NCBI RefSeq assembly: GCF_016807805.1
Contig: NZ_CP063362.1
Location: 4,630,501-4,694,500, forward strand
Direction of reading: 5' to 3'
Length of the DNA: 64,000 nucleotides
From: Xanthobacter dioxanivorans
GTDB taxonomy: Bacteria; Pseudomonadota; Alphaproteobacteria; Rhizobiales; Xanthobacteraceae
Shown: in pieces, positions 35,326 to 43,725 of the stretch
Numbering within the stretch: position 1 is the first letter of the stretch
How the letters are laid out: each line of letters starts with the position of its first letter
The notes under the pieces: model-generated
What the model was told of the DNA's origin: nothing
The model's database searches: none
What the model saw: the letters and a program-made list of their open reading frames with translations, nothing else
Translations under genes and position numbers: made by a program

Positions 35326-36270
35326 TTGACCCGATCTGTCGACCTGTCCGGCGTCACCGTCGCCACCATCCTGCCCTTTCACGACGATTTCTCCATCGAC
35401 TGGGCGAGCTATGAGCGGGTGCTGGCCTATTGCACCCGGCCGAAGGGCATTCGCGCCGTCTTCGTCAACGGCCATGCCGGCGAGGGCGCGACCCTTAACG
35501 ATGCCGAGCGCATCGAGGTCATCCGCCGCACCCGTGCCTTCATCGGCCCGGACGTGCCGCTCCTGAGCGGCATCATCGCCTGGTCCACCGCCGAGGCCGT
35601 GGCCCAGGCACAGATGGCAGAAGCGGCCGGCGTGGATGCCGCCGTGCTTTTTCCCCTGCCGCAATTCTCCGGCGGCGCGGGTACGGACCCGCGCTATGCG
35701 CTGGACTATGTGGACAGCGTGCTCGCCGCCACCTCTTTGCCCCTCTCCATCTTCCAGCAGCCGGTGGCGTCGGGCTACGGCTTCTCCTCCGCTATTCTCG
35801 GCGAACTGGTCGCCCGTCCGCGCGTGATCGCGGTGAAGGAAGGCAGCGGCGACATCGGCCTCTATGAGGACAACCTGCGCCGCATCAAGGCCGTCGCGCC
35901 GGGCTGCTACATGCTGCCCTCCAACTATCACTGGCTGGTGGCGCAGGTGGCCATCGGCGCGGACGGCATCCTCTCGGGCATGGCGAGCCTCATTCCAGAC
36001 CTCCTCAGCGACCTCTGGTCCGCCGCCGAGGCCGGCGACCTGCATACCCTGCGGGCGCTGAACGACCAGCTCTACCCCATCGTGCGCACCATCTACGGCG
36101 CCCCGCCGCTGATCGAGATGCATACGCGCATCAAGGTGGCGCTTCAGCATCTGGGTCTGATCGCCTCCGCCGTGCCCCGCCGACCGCTGCTGCCCGTGCC
36201 CGCCGACGTAGCGGCGCGCGTGGGCCAGACCGTGGATGCCGCCGGCCTTGCCCGTCTCCTCTCCGCCTGA
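35326..36270 (+). CDS. DapA-superfamily lyase/aldolase, NGHAGE subtype (paralogue)
   Basis: A 314-residue barrel starting at TTG 35326 with AAGGAG seven bases upstream. It shares with the protein at 24177 the loop VNGHAGEGATL, Phe in place of the catalytic Tyr (LSIFQQPVASGYG), and the Lys motif VIAVKEGSGD. Both follow an acyl-CoA dehydrogenase gene, so the pair looks like duplicated modules with different substrates. The function is probably oxo-acid aldol cleavage or dehydration; it is not a DapA for lysine synthesis. Confidence 0.88.
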   Translation: MTRSVDLSGVTVATILPFHDDFSIDWASYERVLAYCTRPKGIRAVFVNGHAGEGATLNDAERIEVIRRTRAFIGPDVPLLSGIIAWSTAEAVAQAQMAEAAGVDAAVLFPLPQFSGGAGTDPRYALDYVDSVLAATSLPLSIFQQPVASGYGFSSAILGELVARPRVIAVKEGSGDIGLYEDNLRRIKAVAPGCYMLPSNYHWLVAQVAIGADGILSGMASLIPDLLSDLWSAAEAGDLHTLRALNDQLYPIVRTIYGAPPLIEMHTRIKVALQHLGLIASAVPRRPLLPVPADVAARVGQTVDAAGLARLLSA

Positions 36271-36345
36271 TCGGCGCGGGATGCCATTCAAACGCGGCTG
36301 GGCCGGCGCCCCATCCCCTTACAAGCCCTTCGGTCCAGGGTGTAA

Positions 36346-36507
36346 GAGCCTGTTTGGGAAATCGGCGGCTGAGGGCCGTCGAGGGATTTTTGGCGATCCG
36401 GCAGGAGAAAGCGCCGGCGCGATGCCGCGCATCGGGCCAAGCTTTCGACGAGCCGGGCGCCGGAAAGACCCGGCGGACCGACCCGTCCGACGTTTCCAAA
36501 CAGGCTC
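36346..36507. repeat. candidate MITE, 162 bp with 12-bp terminal inverted repeats
   Basis: GAGCCTGTTTGG (36346-36357) is the exact reverse complement of CCAAACAGGCTC (36496-36507), and similarity continues a few bases inwards with one gap (GAAA/TTTC). The enclosed 138 bases are GC-rich and non-coding. Such ends resemble IS5-type termini. No clear target duplication is seen. It lies just upstream of the FCD regulator gene and could affect its promoter. Confidence 0.5.
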
Positions 36508-36561
36508 CAAGGACCGAGGCGGCCGGTTTCGTCCGCCCGTCCCTTCCGTCCGGTGGCTCCC

Positions 36562-37266
36562 ATGACACTTTCCCCCCGCTCCGCCCGGCAGACCCCGGCC
36601 GGGGAAAATGGCGAGGACGCCGCCAGCAATTCGGTCGAGCAGGCCTGCCTGCTGATCCGGCAGGACATTCTCTCGGGCCATTACGCGCCGGGCGCCCGCA
36701 TCAAGGTGGCGGATCTTTCCAGCCGCTTCGGCTTCTCGGCCATGCCCCTGCGCGAAGCCCTGCGCAAGCTGGAAGGCGAGGGGCTGGTGGAAATCGAGCC
36801 CAATCGCGGCGCCACGGTTCGCAAGCTTGATCGCAGCTTCATCGAGGATCTGTTCGAGCTGAACGCCGAATTGCAGTTGCTCGCCATCCGCCGCTTCCTG
36901 CGCGTGATGACGCTGGACAAGCTCGACGAACTGGAGGCGCGGGCGACGGCCTATGCGGAGGCCGTGGCGGCGGGCGACCGGGAGCGCGGCGTGCGTCTCA
37001 ACCGGGACCTGCACGCCCGCATGGTGGAGTTCGGCGGCAATCGGGAGGCGCTGCGCATGTTCCTGCGCGGCTGGGAACTCATCGGCGCCTTCCGCCTGCG
37101 TTTCGGCTACGGACCGGGCCGCGAGCGCGGCCTGGTGCGCGAGCACCGGCTGCTGCTGGATGCGCTGCGCCGGCAGGACCTCCAGATGGCCGAAGCCATC
37201 ATTCGCATGCAGCAGGCCGCCGTGCTGGAGGACCTGTTCGCGCAGCTGGGCGACGAGGGACGCTGA
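36562..37266 (+). CDS. GntR/FCD-family regulator
   Basis: A 234-residue regulator from ATG 36562 (GTG 36553 is the alternative). The winged HTH is ARIKVADLSSRFGFSAMPLREAL followed by GLVEIEPNRGATVRKLD; the FCD domain has the Asp/His metal region (NRDLHARMVEFGGN) and EHRLLLDALRRQD. It probably controls the acyl-CoA dehydrogenase/DapA genes upstream or the convergent transporter operon; the TTGATC-type palindromes at 33585 and 34094 are candidate targets. Confidence 0.9.
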   Translation: MTLSPRSARQTPAGENGEDAASNSVEQACLLIRQDILSGHYAPGARIKVADLSSRFGFSAMPLREALRKLEGEGLVEIEPNRGATVRKLDRSFIEDLFELNAELQLLAIRRFLRVMTLDKLDELEARATAYAEAVAAGDRERGVRLNRDLHARMVEFGGNREALRMFLRGWELIGAFRLRFGYGPGRERGLVREHRLLLDALRRQDLQMAEAIIRMQQAAVLEDLFAQLGDEGR

Positions 37267-37359
37267 CCGGCGTCCGGTTCGCCAGCATCTGGCGAAGTCC
37301 CTGCCTGGCTTGCCGCGGGCCGGAACGGAGCCCGTGACGCGGAAGGCGGGGAGCGGAAA

Positions 37360-37406
37360 GGCGGCTGCCATTCCCCGGCTTCATGGCCGGGAGGATGGCA
37401 GCCGCC
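37360..37406. terminator. bidirectional hairpin between convergent genes
   Basis: GGCGGCTGCCAT (37360-37371) pairs perfectly with ATGGCAGCCGCC (37395-37406), with a further inner GC-rich stem. It lies between the convergent GntR gene and the binding-protein gene and would end transcription from both sides. Confidence 0.75.
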
Positions 37407-37412
37407 CCCAGA

Positions 37413-38249
37413 TCACTGCGCCGGGCCGGGCCCGCGGATGGCGAAGTTGCGGTCCTTCAGGCGGGTCATCTTGAAGGTGTCGAAGAGCTTGTCATAGGTG
37501 CCGTCGGCATTGAGCTCGACGAGCGCCTTCACCACCGCATCCGCCAGCGTGCGGTCGATGAAATCGATGGTGATGTCGGTGCCGTTCAGCCCCTGCACCT
37601 TGATCTTGGCCAGGCCCTTTTCCTCGAGCACGCGCGCAGTCTCATCGATGTTGATGCCGGCCTCGACCTGACCGGCCTTCAGGGCGGCGGTGGTCTCGGA
37701 CGCCGTCTTGAAGGAGCGGAACTCGATGGGCTTCATGCCGGCGGCGACCATCTTCTCATTGAGGAGCTTGGCCTGCTTCTCCTGATAGGTCCCCGTCTCG
37801 ATGCCCACGGTGTGGCCGGCCAGATCTTCGAACTTGGCGATCTCCAGCTTGCTGTCAGGCGACGTGTAGATGCTCACCGCCTGCTGGGCATAGGGAATCA
37901 TGAACATCAGCTTCGAGCGCTCCTCGGTCCAGAACATGCCCGTGTCGATGCCGTCGAAGCGCTTGGCCTTCAGCGCGGGAAGCATGGAGGGCATGTCCAT
38001 GCGCACGAATTCCATGTCCAGGCAGAGCTTCTTGGCGATGGCCTTGCCGAGTTCCACGTTAAGGCCTCGAAGCTCGCCCTTCTCATCTATGAACTGCTGC
38101 GGCGGCAGGGTGGGATTGGTGGACATCTGCAGCTTGCCGGGTGTGACCAGGTGGTCGGCCGAAACCTTGGGCGTGCAGTCTGCGGCGGTGGCCGCCTGGG
38201 CGGCACCGAGGGCGCCGAGCAGGACGGAGAGAGCCATGAATTTGCGCAT
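37413..38249 (-). CDS. periplasmic amino-acid-type binding protein (paralogue 1)
   Basis: A 278-residue family 3 solute-binding protein. The first 22 residues (MRKFMALSVLLGALGAAQAA) form a Sec signal peptide. The fold signature includes GELRGLNVELGKAIAKKLCLDMEF, FDGIDTGMFWTEERSKLM and the hinge strand DLAGHTVGIETGTYQEKQA. It closely resembles the product of 40337 (shared LVTPG, NPT.PPQQ, GMFW.EERSK). It is the last gene of a five-gene transporter operon; its ligand is probably a polar, possibly aromatic or carboxylated, organic solute. Confidence 0.9.
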   Translation of the reverse strand: MRKFMALSVLLGALGAAQAATAADCTPKVSADHLVTPGKLQMSTNPTLPPQQFIDEKGELRGLNVELGKAIAKKLCLDMEFVRMDMPSMLPALKAKRFDGIDTGMFWTEERSKLMFMIPYAQQAVSIYTSPDSKLEIAKFEDLAGHTVGIETGTYQEKQAKLLNEKMVAAGMKPIEFRSFKTASETTAALKAGQVEAGINIDETARVLEEKGLAKIKVQGLNGTDITIDFIDRTLADAVVKALVELNADGTYDKLFDTFKMTRLKDRNFAIRGPGPAQ

Positions 38250-38273
38250 TGGGGAAGCTCCGGTTCCTTGCGG

Positions 38274-38822
38274 TTAGTCCTGGTTTGCGTTTGGACGCAT
38301 GATCACGAGGGCCGCGTGGATGGCGCTCACCACCACGCGCCCGGCCTGGTCGAGGAGCAGCACGTCCTCGGTGACGACGCCGCGGTCCCCCCGGGAGGCG
38401 GGTCGCTTGGCGGTGAAGGCAAACTCCACATGCACCGTGTCGCCAGCCACCACCGGCGCGCGGAACTTCACCGCATCCCAGCCGAGGGAGGCGACCGAGG
38501 TATGCTCGTAAAGGCCGCTCGCCGTCTTCAGCCCCTCCATGATGGAAAGGCAGAAGAGCCCATGGACGATCACGTCGGCAAAGCCCTGGCTGCGGGCGTA
38601 GGCGGCGTCGGTGTGAAGGGGATGGTGGTCGCCCGTCACCGCGCAGAAAGCGGCGATGTCGGCGGCCGAAATGGTGCGCGCCGGCGTGCGATACCGCGCG
38701 CCGATCTCCACGTCCTCGTAATAAACGTCGCGCGGGATCTGCGCCCGGACCGGAGTTGAGCTCATGGTGGTTCCAGTCCGGTCCGTCCCGCCGGTCAGCG
38801 AGAGGGGCTCGACATCTGACAT
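38274..38822 (-). CDS. MaoC-family hydratase
   Basis: A 182-residue hot-dog protein from ATG 38822, which has GGAAGGA upstream (ATG 38765 would give 163 residues and begins closer to the conserved domain). The hydratase motif is complete: AFCAVTGDHHPLHTDAAYA with the Asp-His dyad, then GFADVIVHGLFCLSIM. It probably hydrates an enoyl-CoA or mesaconyl-type CoA. Its placement inside an amino-acid ABC transporter operon suggests that the transported compound is metabolised as a CoA ester. Confidence 0.85.
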   Translation of the reverse strand: MSDVEPLSLTGGTDRTGTTMSSTPVRAQIPRDVYYEDVEIGARYRTPARTISAADIAAFCAVTGDHHPLHTDAAYARSQGFADVIVHGLFCLSIMEGLKTASGLYEHTSVASLGWDAVKFRAPVVAGDTVHVEFAFTAKRPASRGDRGVVTEDVLLLDQAGRVVVSAIHAALVIMRPNANQD

Positions 38823-38854
38823 GGGTGGTCCTTCCGGCACCAACGGCCAGGCCA

Positions 38855-39643
38855 TCAATGGATGATCTGGCTGAGGAAGAGCTTTGCCCGCTCCGACTTC
38901 GGATTGCCGAAGAACGCCTCGGGCTTCTCGATCTCCATGATCTGCCCCTCGTTCATGAAGATCACGCGATCGGAAACTTCCCGAGCGAATCCCATCTCGT
39001 GCGTGACGCACATCATGGTCATTCCCTCCTGGGCCAGGGACTTCATGGTTTCCAGAACTTCCTTCACCATCTCGGGGTCGAGGGCGGAGGTGGGTTCGTC
39101 GAACAGCATGACCTTCGGATTCATCGCCAGCGCCCGCGCGATGGCGACGCGCTGCTGCTGACCACCGGACAACTGGCTCGGAAATTTGCGCGCCTGGTCC
39201 TCCACGCGCACCTTCTGCAGGAGGGCCATGGCCAACGCCTCGGCCTCCTTGCGCGGCATTTTCAGCGTACTCATGGGGGCGAGCACGCAATTCTCCAGGA
39301 TGGTCATGTGGGGGAACAGGTTGAAGTTCTGGAAGACCATGCCGGTTTCGCGCCGGACCTTGTCCACGTTGGCCTTCGTCATCTCGATGCCGTTGACGTA
39401 GATCAGCCCGTCATCGTGCTTCTCAGTGCCGTTGACGCAGCGGATAAGCGTGGATTTGCCGGAGCCGGAGGGTCCGCAGATCACCACGGTCTCGCCCTTC
39501 TTCACCGTGAGATCGACCTCGCGCAGCGCGGTGAAATCACCGAACCGCTTGTAGACGGCCTCCATGCGCACCGCCCATTCACCGGCCCGCCCGGCGGATG
39601 GAGTGACAGTTTTCATCGCAGCCGGAGTCTCCCTTGAGGGCAT
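38855..39643 (-). CDS. polar amino-acid ABC transporter ATPase
   Basis: A 262-residue ATPase of the HisP/GlnQ type. Walker A is GPSGSGKST, the Q-loop [11 protein letters not shown], the signature [15 protein letters not shown], Walker [13 protein letters not shown], and the switch His [10 protein letters not shown]. The start at ATG 39643 is one base from the permease stop, so the two are translationally coupled; ATG 39616 is an alternative. It energises the permease encoded at 39645 with the two binding proteins of this operon. Confidence 0.95.
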   Translation of the reverse strand: MPSRETPAAMKTVTPSAGRAGEWAVRMEAVYKRFGDFTALREVDLTVKKGETVVICGPSGSGKSTLIRCVNGTEKHDDGLIYVNGIEMTKANVDKVRRETGMVFQNFNLFPHMTILENCVLAPMSTLKMPRKEAEALAMALLQKVRVEDQARKFPSQLSGGQQQRVAIARALAMNPKVMLFDEPTSALDPEMVKEVLETMKSLAQEGMTMMCVTHEMGFAREVSDRVIFMNEGQIMEIEKPEAFFGNPKSERAKLFLSQIIH

Positions 39644-39644
39644 G

Positions 39645-40325
39645 TCAGCGGCCTCCCTTCTTGATGGAACGGCCGAAATGCTTCTCCAGCGGGCGCTGGA
39701 TCAGATCCCAGAGCGTCGTGAGCACGAGATAGTAGACGGCGGCCGCCGCATAGACTTCCAGCGTCAGGAACTGCTCCTGCATCAGCATTTCGGAGCGCCG
39801 CATGAGCTCTTCCACCGAAATCACCGAGGCGAGCGACGTCGCCTTGAGGAGGCCATTGATGGAATTTCCGAGCGGCGGGATCATGAGGCGGAAGGCCTGA
39901 GGCAGGATCACGCGCCAGAAGGCGGTGCCCCGGCCGAGGCTCAGCGCCCAGGCCGCCTCCCGCTGGCCCACGGGAACCGACAGGAAGCCCGAGCGGATGA
40001 TCTCCGCCAAGTAAGCGGCTTCATGCAGCACGAGCCCGAGAAGGGCCGATTCCACGGCGCCGAGCTTGATGCCGAGCTGCGGCAGGCCGGTGTAGATCAC
40101 CACCAGTTGGACCAGAAGCGGCGTGCCCCGGAACAGCCAGATGTAGAAGCCGGCGATCCAGTTGAGAGGCCGTGCATCCGCCACCTTCAGGAGGGCGATG
40201 CCCATGCCGAGCACCAGCCCCCCGATCACCCCGGCAACCGTCAGCGCGACGGTGACACCAACGCCACCGATGAGAAACCAGTTGCTTAGGTATCCAATGA
40301 AGGCATCGACGTTGAAATAATGCAT
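39645..40325 (-). CDS. polar amino-acid ABC transporter permease
   Basis: A 226-residue inner-membrane permease of the HisMQ family from ATG 40325. It has about five hydrophobic segments ([40 protein letters not shown]) and the EAA loop [27 protein letters not shown]. It is the only permease gene in the operon, so it should act as a homodimer. The binding-protein gene ends 11 bases upstream. Confidence 0.94.
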   Translation of the reverse strand: MHYFNVDAFIGYLSNWFLIGGVGVTVALTVAGVIGGLVLGMGIALLKVADARPLNWIAGFYIWLFRGTPLLVQLVVIYTGLPQLGIKLGAVESALLGLVLHEAAYLAEIIRSGFLSVPVGQREAAWALSLGRGTAFWRVILPQAFRLMIPPLGNSINGLLKATSLASVISVEELMRRSEMLMQEQFLTLEVYAAAAVYYLVLTTLWDLIQRPLEKHFGRSIKKGGR

Positions 40326-40336
40326 GGAGCGTTGCT

Positions 40337-41200
40337 TTACTGCGGACCTGGGCCGACGATGGCGACCACTTGGCCGGCGGGGAGGCCGCGGAGGCCGAAC
40401 TTGTCGAACAATTTCTTGTAGGTTCCGTCTTCCTGCATGGACGCGAGGGCTTTCACCACCGCTTCCGCCACCGCCTTGTTGCGGAAGGCCATGGACATGC
40501 GGTTCTCGCCGAGGCCGGTAACGCTCTCGCGCACCCGGCCTTTCTCTACGAGGGTGTGGGCGACGCTGTCGATCAGAAGGGCACTGTCCACCTGGCCGGC
40601 CAGAAGTGCGCCGGTGACGTCGGTGGCGGTCTTGAAGGCACGTATGGTGATGGGTTTGGCGCCCTCTGCGACCAGCTTCTCGCTGTAGGTCGTCAGCCAT
40701 TTTTCCTGATAGCTGTTGGTTTCGACGCCGACCGCGCTGCCGGCCAGATCTGCCGCCGATTTGACAACTACATTCTTGTCCGAAGCCACAACGACGGACA
40801 GGCTCTGCACGCCATAGGGCACCATGAAGAGGATCTTGGAGCGCTCCTCGTTCCAGAACATGCCGGTGTTCATGCCGTCGATCCGGCCGGCCTTCACCGC
40901 CGGAATCATGCCTGGAAAGTCCATGCGGACAAGGGTGACGGGCGTGCAGATCCGGGGCGCGATCTCGTTCGCCAGCTCCACATTGAGGCCTTTCAGCGTG
41001 CCGTCGGAATCGACATATTGCTGGGGCGGATTGGTGGGATTGATGGAGAGTTGCACGCTGCCCGGCGTCACCAGATCCGCGGCCTTGATTTCGGCCACGC
41101 AGGCGGCCGCAGCCTGAAGCGCGCTTGCGCCCAGGACGGCCAATGCCAGGACCGGGCCCAGCGTCTTGGTCGCGATGAACGTGCTCAATATCTTGGTCAT
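40337..41200 (-). CDS. periplasmic amino-acid-type binding protein (paralogue 2)
   Basis: A 287-residue family 3 binding protein from ATG 41200 with a Sec signal (KTLGPVLALAVLGASALQAAAA). Motifs parallel those of the protein at 37413: LVTPGSVQLSINPTNPPQQY, GTLKGLNVELANEI, INGMNTGMFWNEERSKI-like region, and AVGVETNSYQEKW. It is first in the five-gene operon, and a TGGCCTGACCA element (41286-41296) resembling FCD operators lies upstream. Two binding proteins serving one permease would widen substrate range. Confidence 0.92.
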   Translation of the reverse strand: MTKILSTFIATKTLGPVLALAVLGASALQAAAACVAEIKAADLVTPGSVQLSINPTNPPQQYVDSDGTLKGLNVELANEIAPRICTPVTLVRMDFPGMIPAVKAGRIDGMNTGMFWNEERSKILFMVPYGVQSLSVVVASDKNVVVKSAADLAGSAVGVETNSYQEKWLTTYSEKLVAEGAKPITIRAFKTATDVTGALLAGQVDSALLIDSVAHTLVEKGRVRESVTGLGENRMSMAFRNKAVAEAVVKALASMQEDGTYKKLFDKFGLRGLPAGQVVAIVGPGPQ

Positions 41201-41891
41201 TGCGTGCGGTCCGTCCGTCCGGGGAGGCGGCCCGCTTTGGGCCGACCCTGCGATCTGGCTCAAGCGAACGGCCAACAGTTCTGACTGGCCTGACCACAAT
41301 CGCCCGCAGCCCGCCGCTTAAGCAAGATCATTTTTTCGGCACAAATTGCCCGGAAATCAGCCGAAGGCGGGGGCTACCCTCGAGGGTTGCAGGGTGAGGG
41401 TCGTTTCCTCCGCGGCGGCGCGGCTCCGCCCTGGTCAGACTGGCAAGGTCTGGACAGACCGGAAACCCCTCTGCGTCCGGCCCACGCTGCCCACAAGGCA
41501 CCGATAGCCGGGCCAATGAGCCCGTTGCGGCGCCGTCTGCGTCAGCGGCGCGCCTGCGGGTGCTTCGGCTGGCTGTTTCACCGCACCAAGGGTGGCCTCG
41601 TCGCCGGTACCCTGTTCGTGCTGCCCGGTCGGTGGTGTTTACCGCAGGCGGCCGGTGAGTTCTTTTCTCGACATGGCGCCGTGACGAACGGGGTCGCAAA
41701 TGCTGGGTCGATTTTATCGAGCGCCTTGGCTGAGCCGGCTTTCCAAAACGCGCCATGACGACAGACACTTCGACATCCGCACGATTATTGCGTCTATTCC
41801 GGGACACTTTCCCGCCGCGGCTCGGGGCGGATTCGCTTTCGCGGCGGCCGGCGGCGCGGCATCCTCTGGGCGCAACTGTGGAGCCCGTGGC
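41201..41891. other. intergenic region with one operator-like site
   Basis: About 690 bases lie between the divergent transporter operon and the DUF2380 gene. TGGCCTGACCA at 41286-41296 resembles the FCD-type operators at 27024 and 29011 and would suit the transporter promoter. Open frames here have poor composition and no recognisable motif; I see no gene. Confidence 0.4.
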
Positions 41892-42395
41892 ATGCACCGC
41901 CTTCTCCTTCCCCTTGTCGCAGCCGGCCTCGTCGCCGCCGCGCCCGGCGCCCGGTCCGCCGAAGCCGGGCAGGGTCGCGCCATCGCGCTGATCGACTTCC
42001 ATTATCTCGACACTTCGGGCGAGCCGCGCGACCAGACGGCGGAGCATCGGACCCGGCTCGAGGTGTTCATGTCGGGGCTGGCACGCGACGTCTCGGCGGG
42101 GGAGCGGTTCCGTCTCGTCAGCCCGCGCTGCACGCCGAAGCCCTGCACGCTGGTGGGCAGCCCCATGCCGGAGCTGGTTGCCGCGGCGCGCAACGCGGGG
42201 GCGGACCTGCTCCTGGTCGGCGGCATCCATAAGATGAGCACGCTGGTGCAATGGGCGAAGGTGGAGGTCGTCGATCTCAGGACCGGGCGCGTCGTGTTCG
42301 AGAAGCTGTACACCTTCCGCGGCGACAGCGACGAGGCGTGGCGCCGCGCCGAGACCTTCATCGCCGGCCAGGTCCTCGCCCTTCCCCCCTCCTGA
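41892..42395 (+). CDS. secreted DUF2380-family protein
   Basis: A 167-residue protein from ATG 41892 with a Sec signal (HRLLLPLVAAGLVAAAPGA). The mature part starts AIALIDFHYLDTSGEP and contains two cysteines (PRCTPKPCTL) and GADLLLVGGIHKMSTLVQWAKVEVVD, the pattern of DUF2380/DUF3280 proteins, which resemble periplasmic domains seen beside methanol-dehydrogenase and PQQ-linked systems. The function is unknown. It is followed 18 bases later by a relative. Confidence 0.7.
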   Translation: MHRLLLPLVAAGLVAAAPGARSAEAGQGRAIALIDFHYLDTSGEPRDQTAEHRTRLEVFMSGLARDVSAGERFRLVSPRCTPKPCTLVGSPMPELVAAARNAGADLLLVGGIHKMSTLVQWAKVEVVDLRTGRVVFEKLYTFRGDSDEAWRRAETFIAGQVLALPPS

Positions 42396-42413
42396 CCCGG
42401 AAGGCACAGCAAG

Positions 42414-42935
42414 ATGATGCCTCACGCAACACGGACTTTGGTCGCCTTCGCCGCGCTGGCCGTGGCGATCGGCCCCGTCGCGGTCGCCGCCGGTCCCGTC
42501 CCGGCGCGGATCGCCGTGTTCGCCTTCGAGCTGGATGACTTCAGCGCTGGCGCCGGCATCGCCGGCGACCCGGCGTCCGACCGCCGCTATCTCGACGAGG
42601 CGACGCGCGAGGCCCTGAAGCTCATCGGCGAGAGCGGGCGTTACGTGCTGGTGGATACCGCCCCGGCCGGCGACGACGACGTGCGCGAGCGCACGCTCTA
42701 CCGCTGCCACGGCTGCGAGGCCCCCATCGCGCTGCGGCTCGGGGCGGACCTTTCCTTTCTCGGCGTCATCACGCGCATCAGCCGGACCGACTATGCCGTG
42801 CGCTTCGAGATCCGCGACGCGCGCACCGGCGACCTCGTCCGCCTGCGGCAGAGCGACCTACGGATCGGCGCCGACTATGCCTGGAGCCGCGGCGCGCGTG
42901 CCCTGATCCGGCAAGGGCTGCTGGACGCCAGATGA
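42414..42935 (+). CDS. secreted DUF3280-family protein
   Basis: A 173-residue protein with a signal peptide (TLVAFAALAVAIGPVAVA). The mature start ARIAVFAFELDDFSAGAGI, the CHGCEAPIALRLGADLSFLG stretch with two cysteines, and VIRDARTGD-like C-terminal strands match DUF3280. It is co-directional with the DUF2380 gene, so the two probably work together in the periplasm. The role is unknown. It is convergent with livF. Confidence 0.72.
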   Translation: MMPHATRTLVAFAALAVAIGPVAVAAGPVPARIAVFAFELDDFSAGAGIAGDPASDRRYLDEATREALKLIGESGRYVLVDTAPAGDDDVRERTLYRCHGCEAPIALRLGADLSFLGVITRISRTDYAVRFEIRDARTGDLVRLRQSDLRIGADYAWSRGARALIRQGLLDAR

Positions 42936-43023
42936 CATTCGGGGTGGCACGCGGCTCGCCGCCGACGCCCCCCTCCTCCACCGGCATCCGGCCGGGTGGC
43001 CCGCGCGACGGCATCGGCTCGCT

Positions 43024-43725
43024 TCAGATCCCCAGGTAAGCCGCGCGGATGAGCGGGTCGGCGATCAGGTTCGCCGCGCTGCCGTCCATGGTGATGCGAC
43101 CGGTTTCCATGACGTAGCCGCGATCGGCGATGGACAGGGCGCCAAATGCGTTCTGCTCCACCAGCAGCACCGCGACATCCAGGGCCTTCAAGCTCTTCAC
43201 CACGTCGAAGATCTGCGCCACGAGGATGGGCGCGAGCCCCATGGACGGCTCGTCCAGCAGCAGGCATGCGGGACGGCCCATCAGCGCGCGGGCGATCGCC
43301 AGCATCTGCTGCTGGCCGCCGGAGAGGCCGCCGGCGAGCTGGTTCCGCTTTTCCCTCAGCACCGGAAACATGACGAAGGCATCGGCCATGTCCCGCTCCA
43401 CCCGCTCGTCGGAGAAGATGAAGGCGCCGAGGCGCAGGTTCTCCTCCACGCTGAGGTTGGTGAAGATCTGCCGGCCTTCGGGGGACTGGGCGAGCCCACG
43501 CTGCACCCGCCGGTAGGCCGGGACGGCGGTGAGGGATTCGCCGCGGAAGGTGATGGCGCCGCCGCACACCGGCTGGACGCCGGAGAGGCAGCGCAGGAGC
43601 GTCGTCTTGCCCGCCCCGTTGGCGCCGACCACGGTGACGATCTCGCCCGAGCCGACGGACAGATCGACGCCGTGGAGCACCTCGATGCGGCCGTAGCGCG
43701 ACCGCAAGCCCTCAACCGTGAGCAT
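43024..43725 (-). CDS. livF: branched-chain-type ABC transporter ATPase LivF
   Basis: A 233-residue ATPase with Walker A GANGAGKTT, signature LAGGLSGGQQQMLAIARAL, Walker B CLLLDEPSMGLAP, and switch His replaced by LLVEQNAFGAL, as is normal in LivF. It overlaps the start of livG's stop region by 14 bases, so the genes are coupled. It is the last gene of the Liv operon that begins at 47667. In this neighbourhood the cargo is probably an aromatic carboxylate rather than an amino acid. Confidence 0.95.
   Translation of the reverse strand: MLTVEGLRSRYGRIEVLHGVDLSVGSGEIVTVVGANGAGKTTLLRCLSGVQPVCGGAITFRGESLTAVPAYRRVQRGLAQSPEGRQIFTNLSVEENLRLGAFIFSDERVERDMADAFVMFPVLREKRNQLAGGLSGGQQQMLAIARALMGRPACLLLDEPSMGLAPILVAQIFDVVKSLKALDVAVLLVEQNAFGALSIADRGYVMETGRITMDGSAANLIADPLIRAAYLGI

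Noticed and set aside
41387..41758. 123-codon open frame in an intergenic region
   Set aside because: Arg- and Gly-rich product, no ribosome-binding site, no motif, no conserved start; composition fits non-coding GC-rich DNA.
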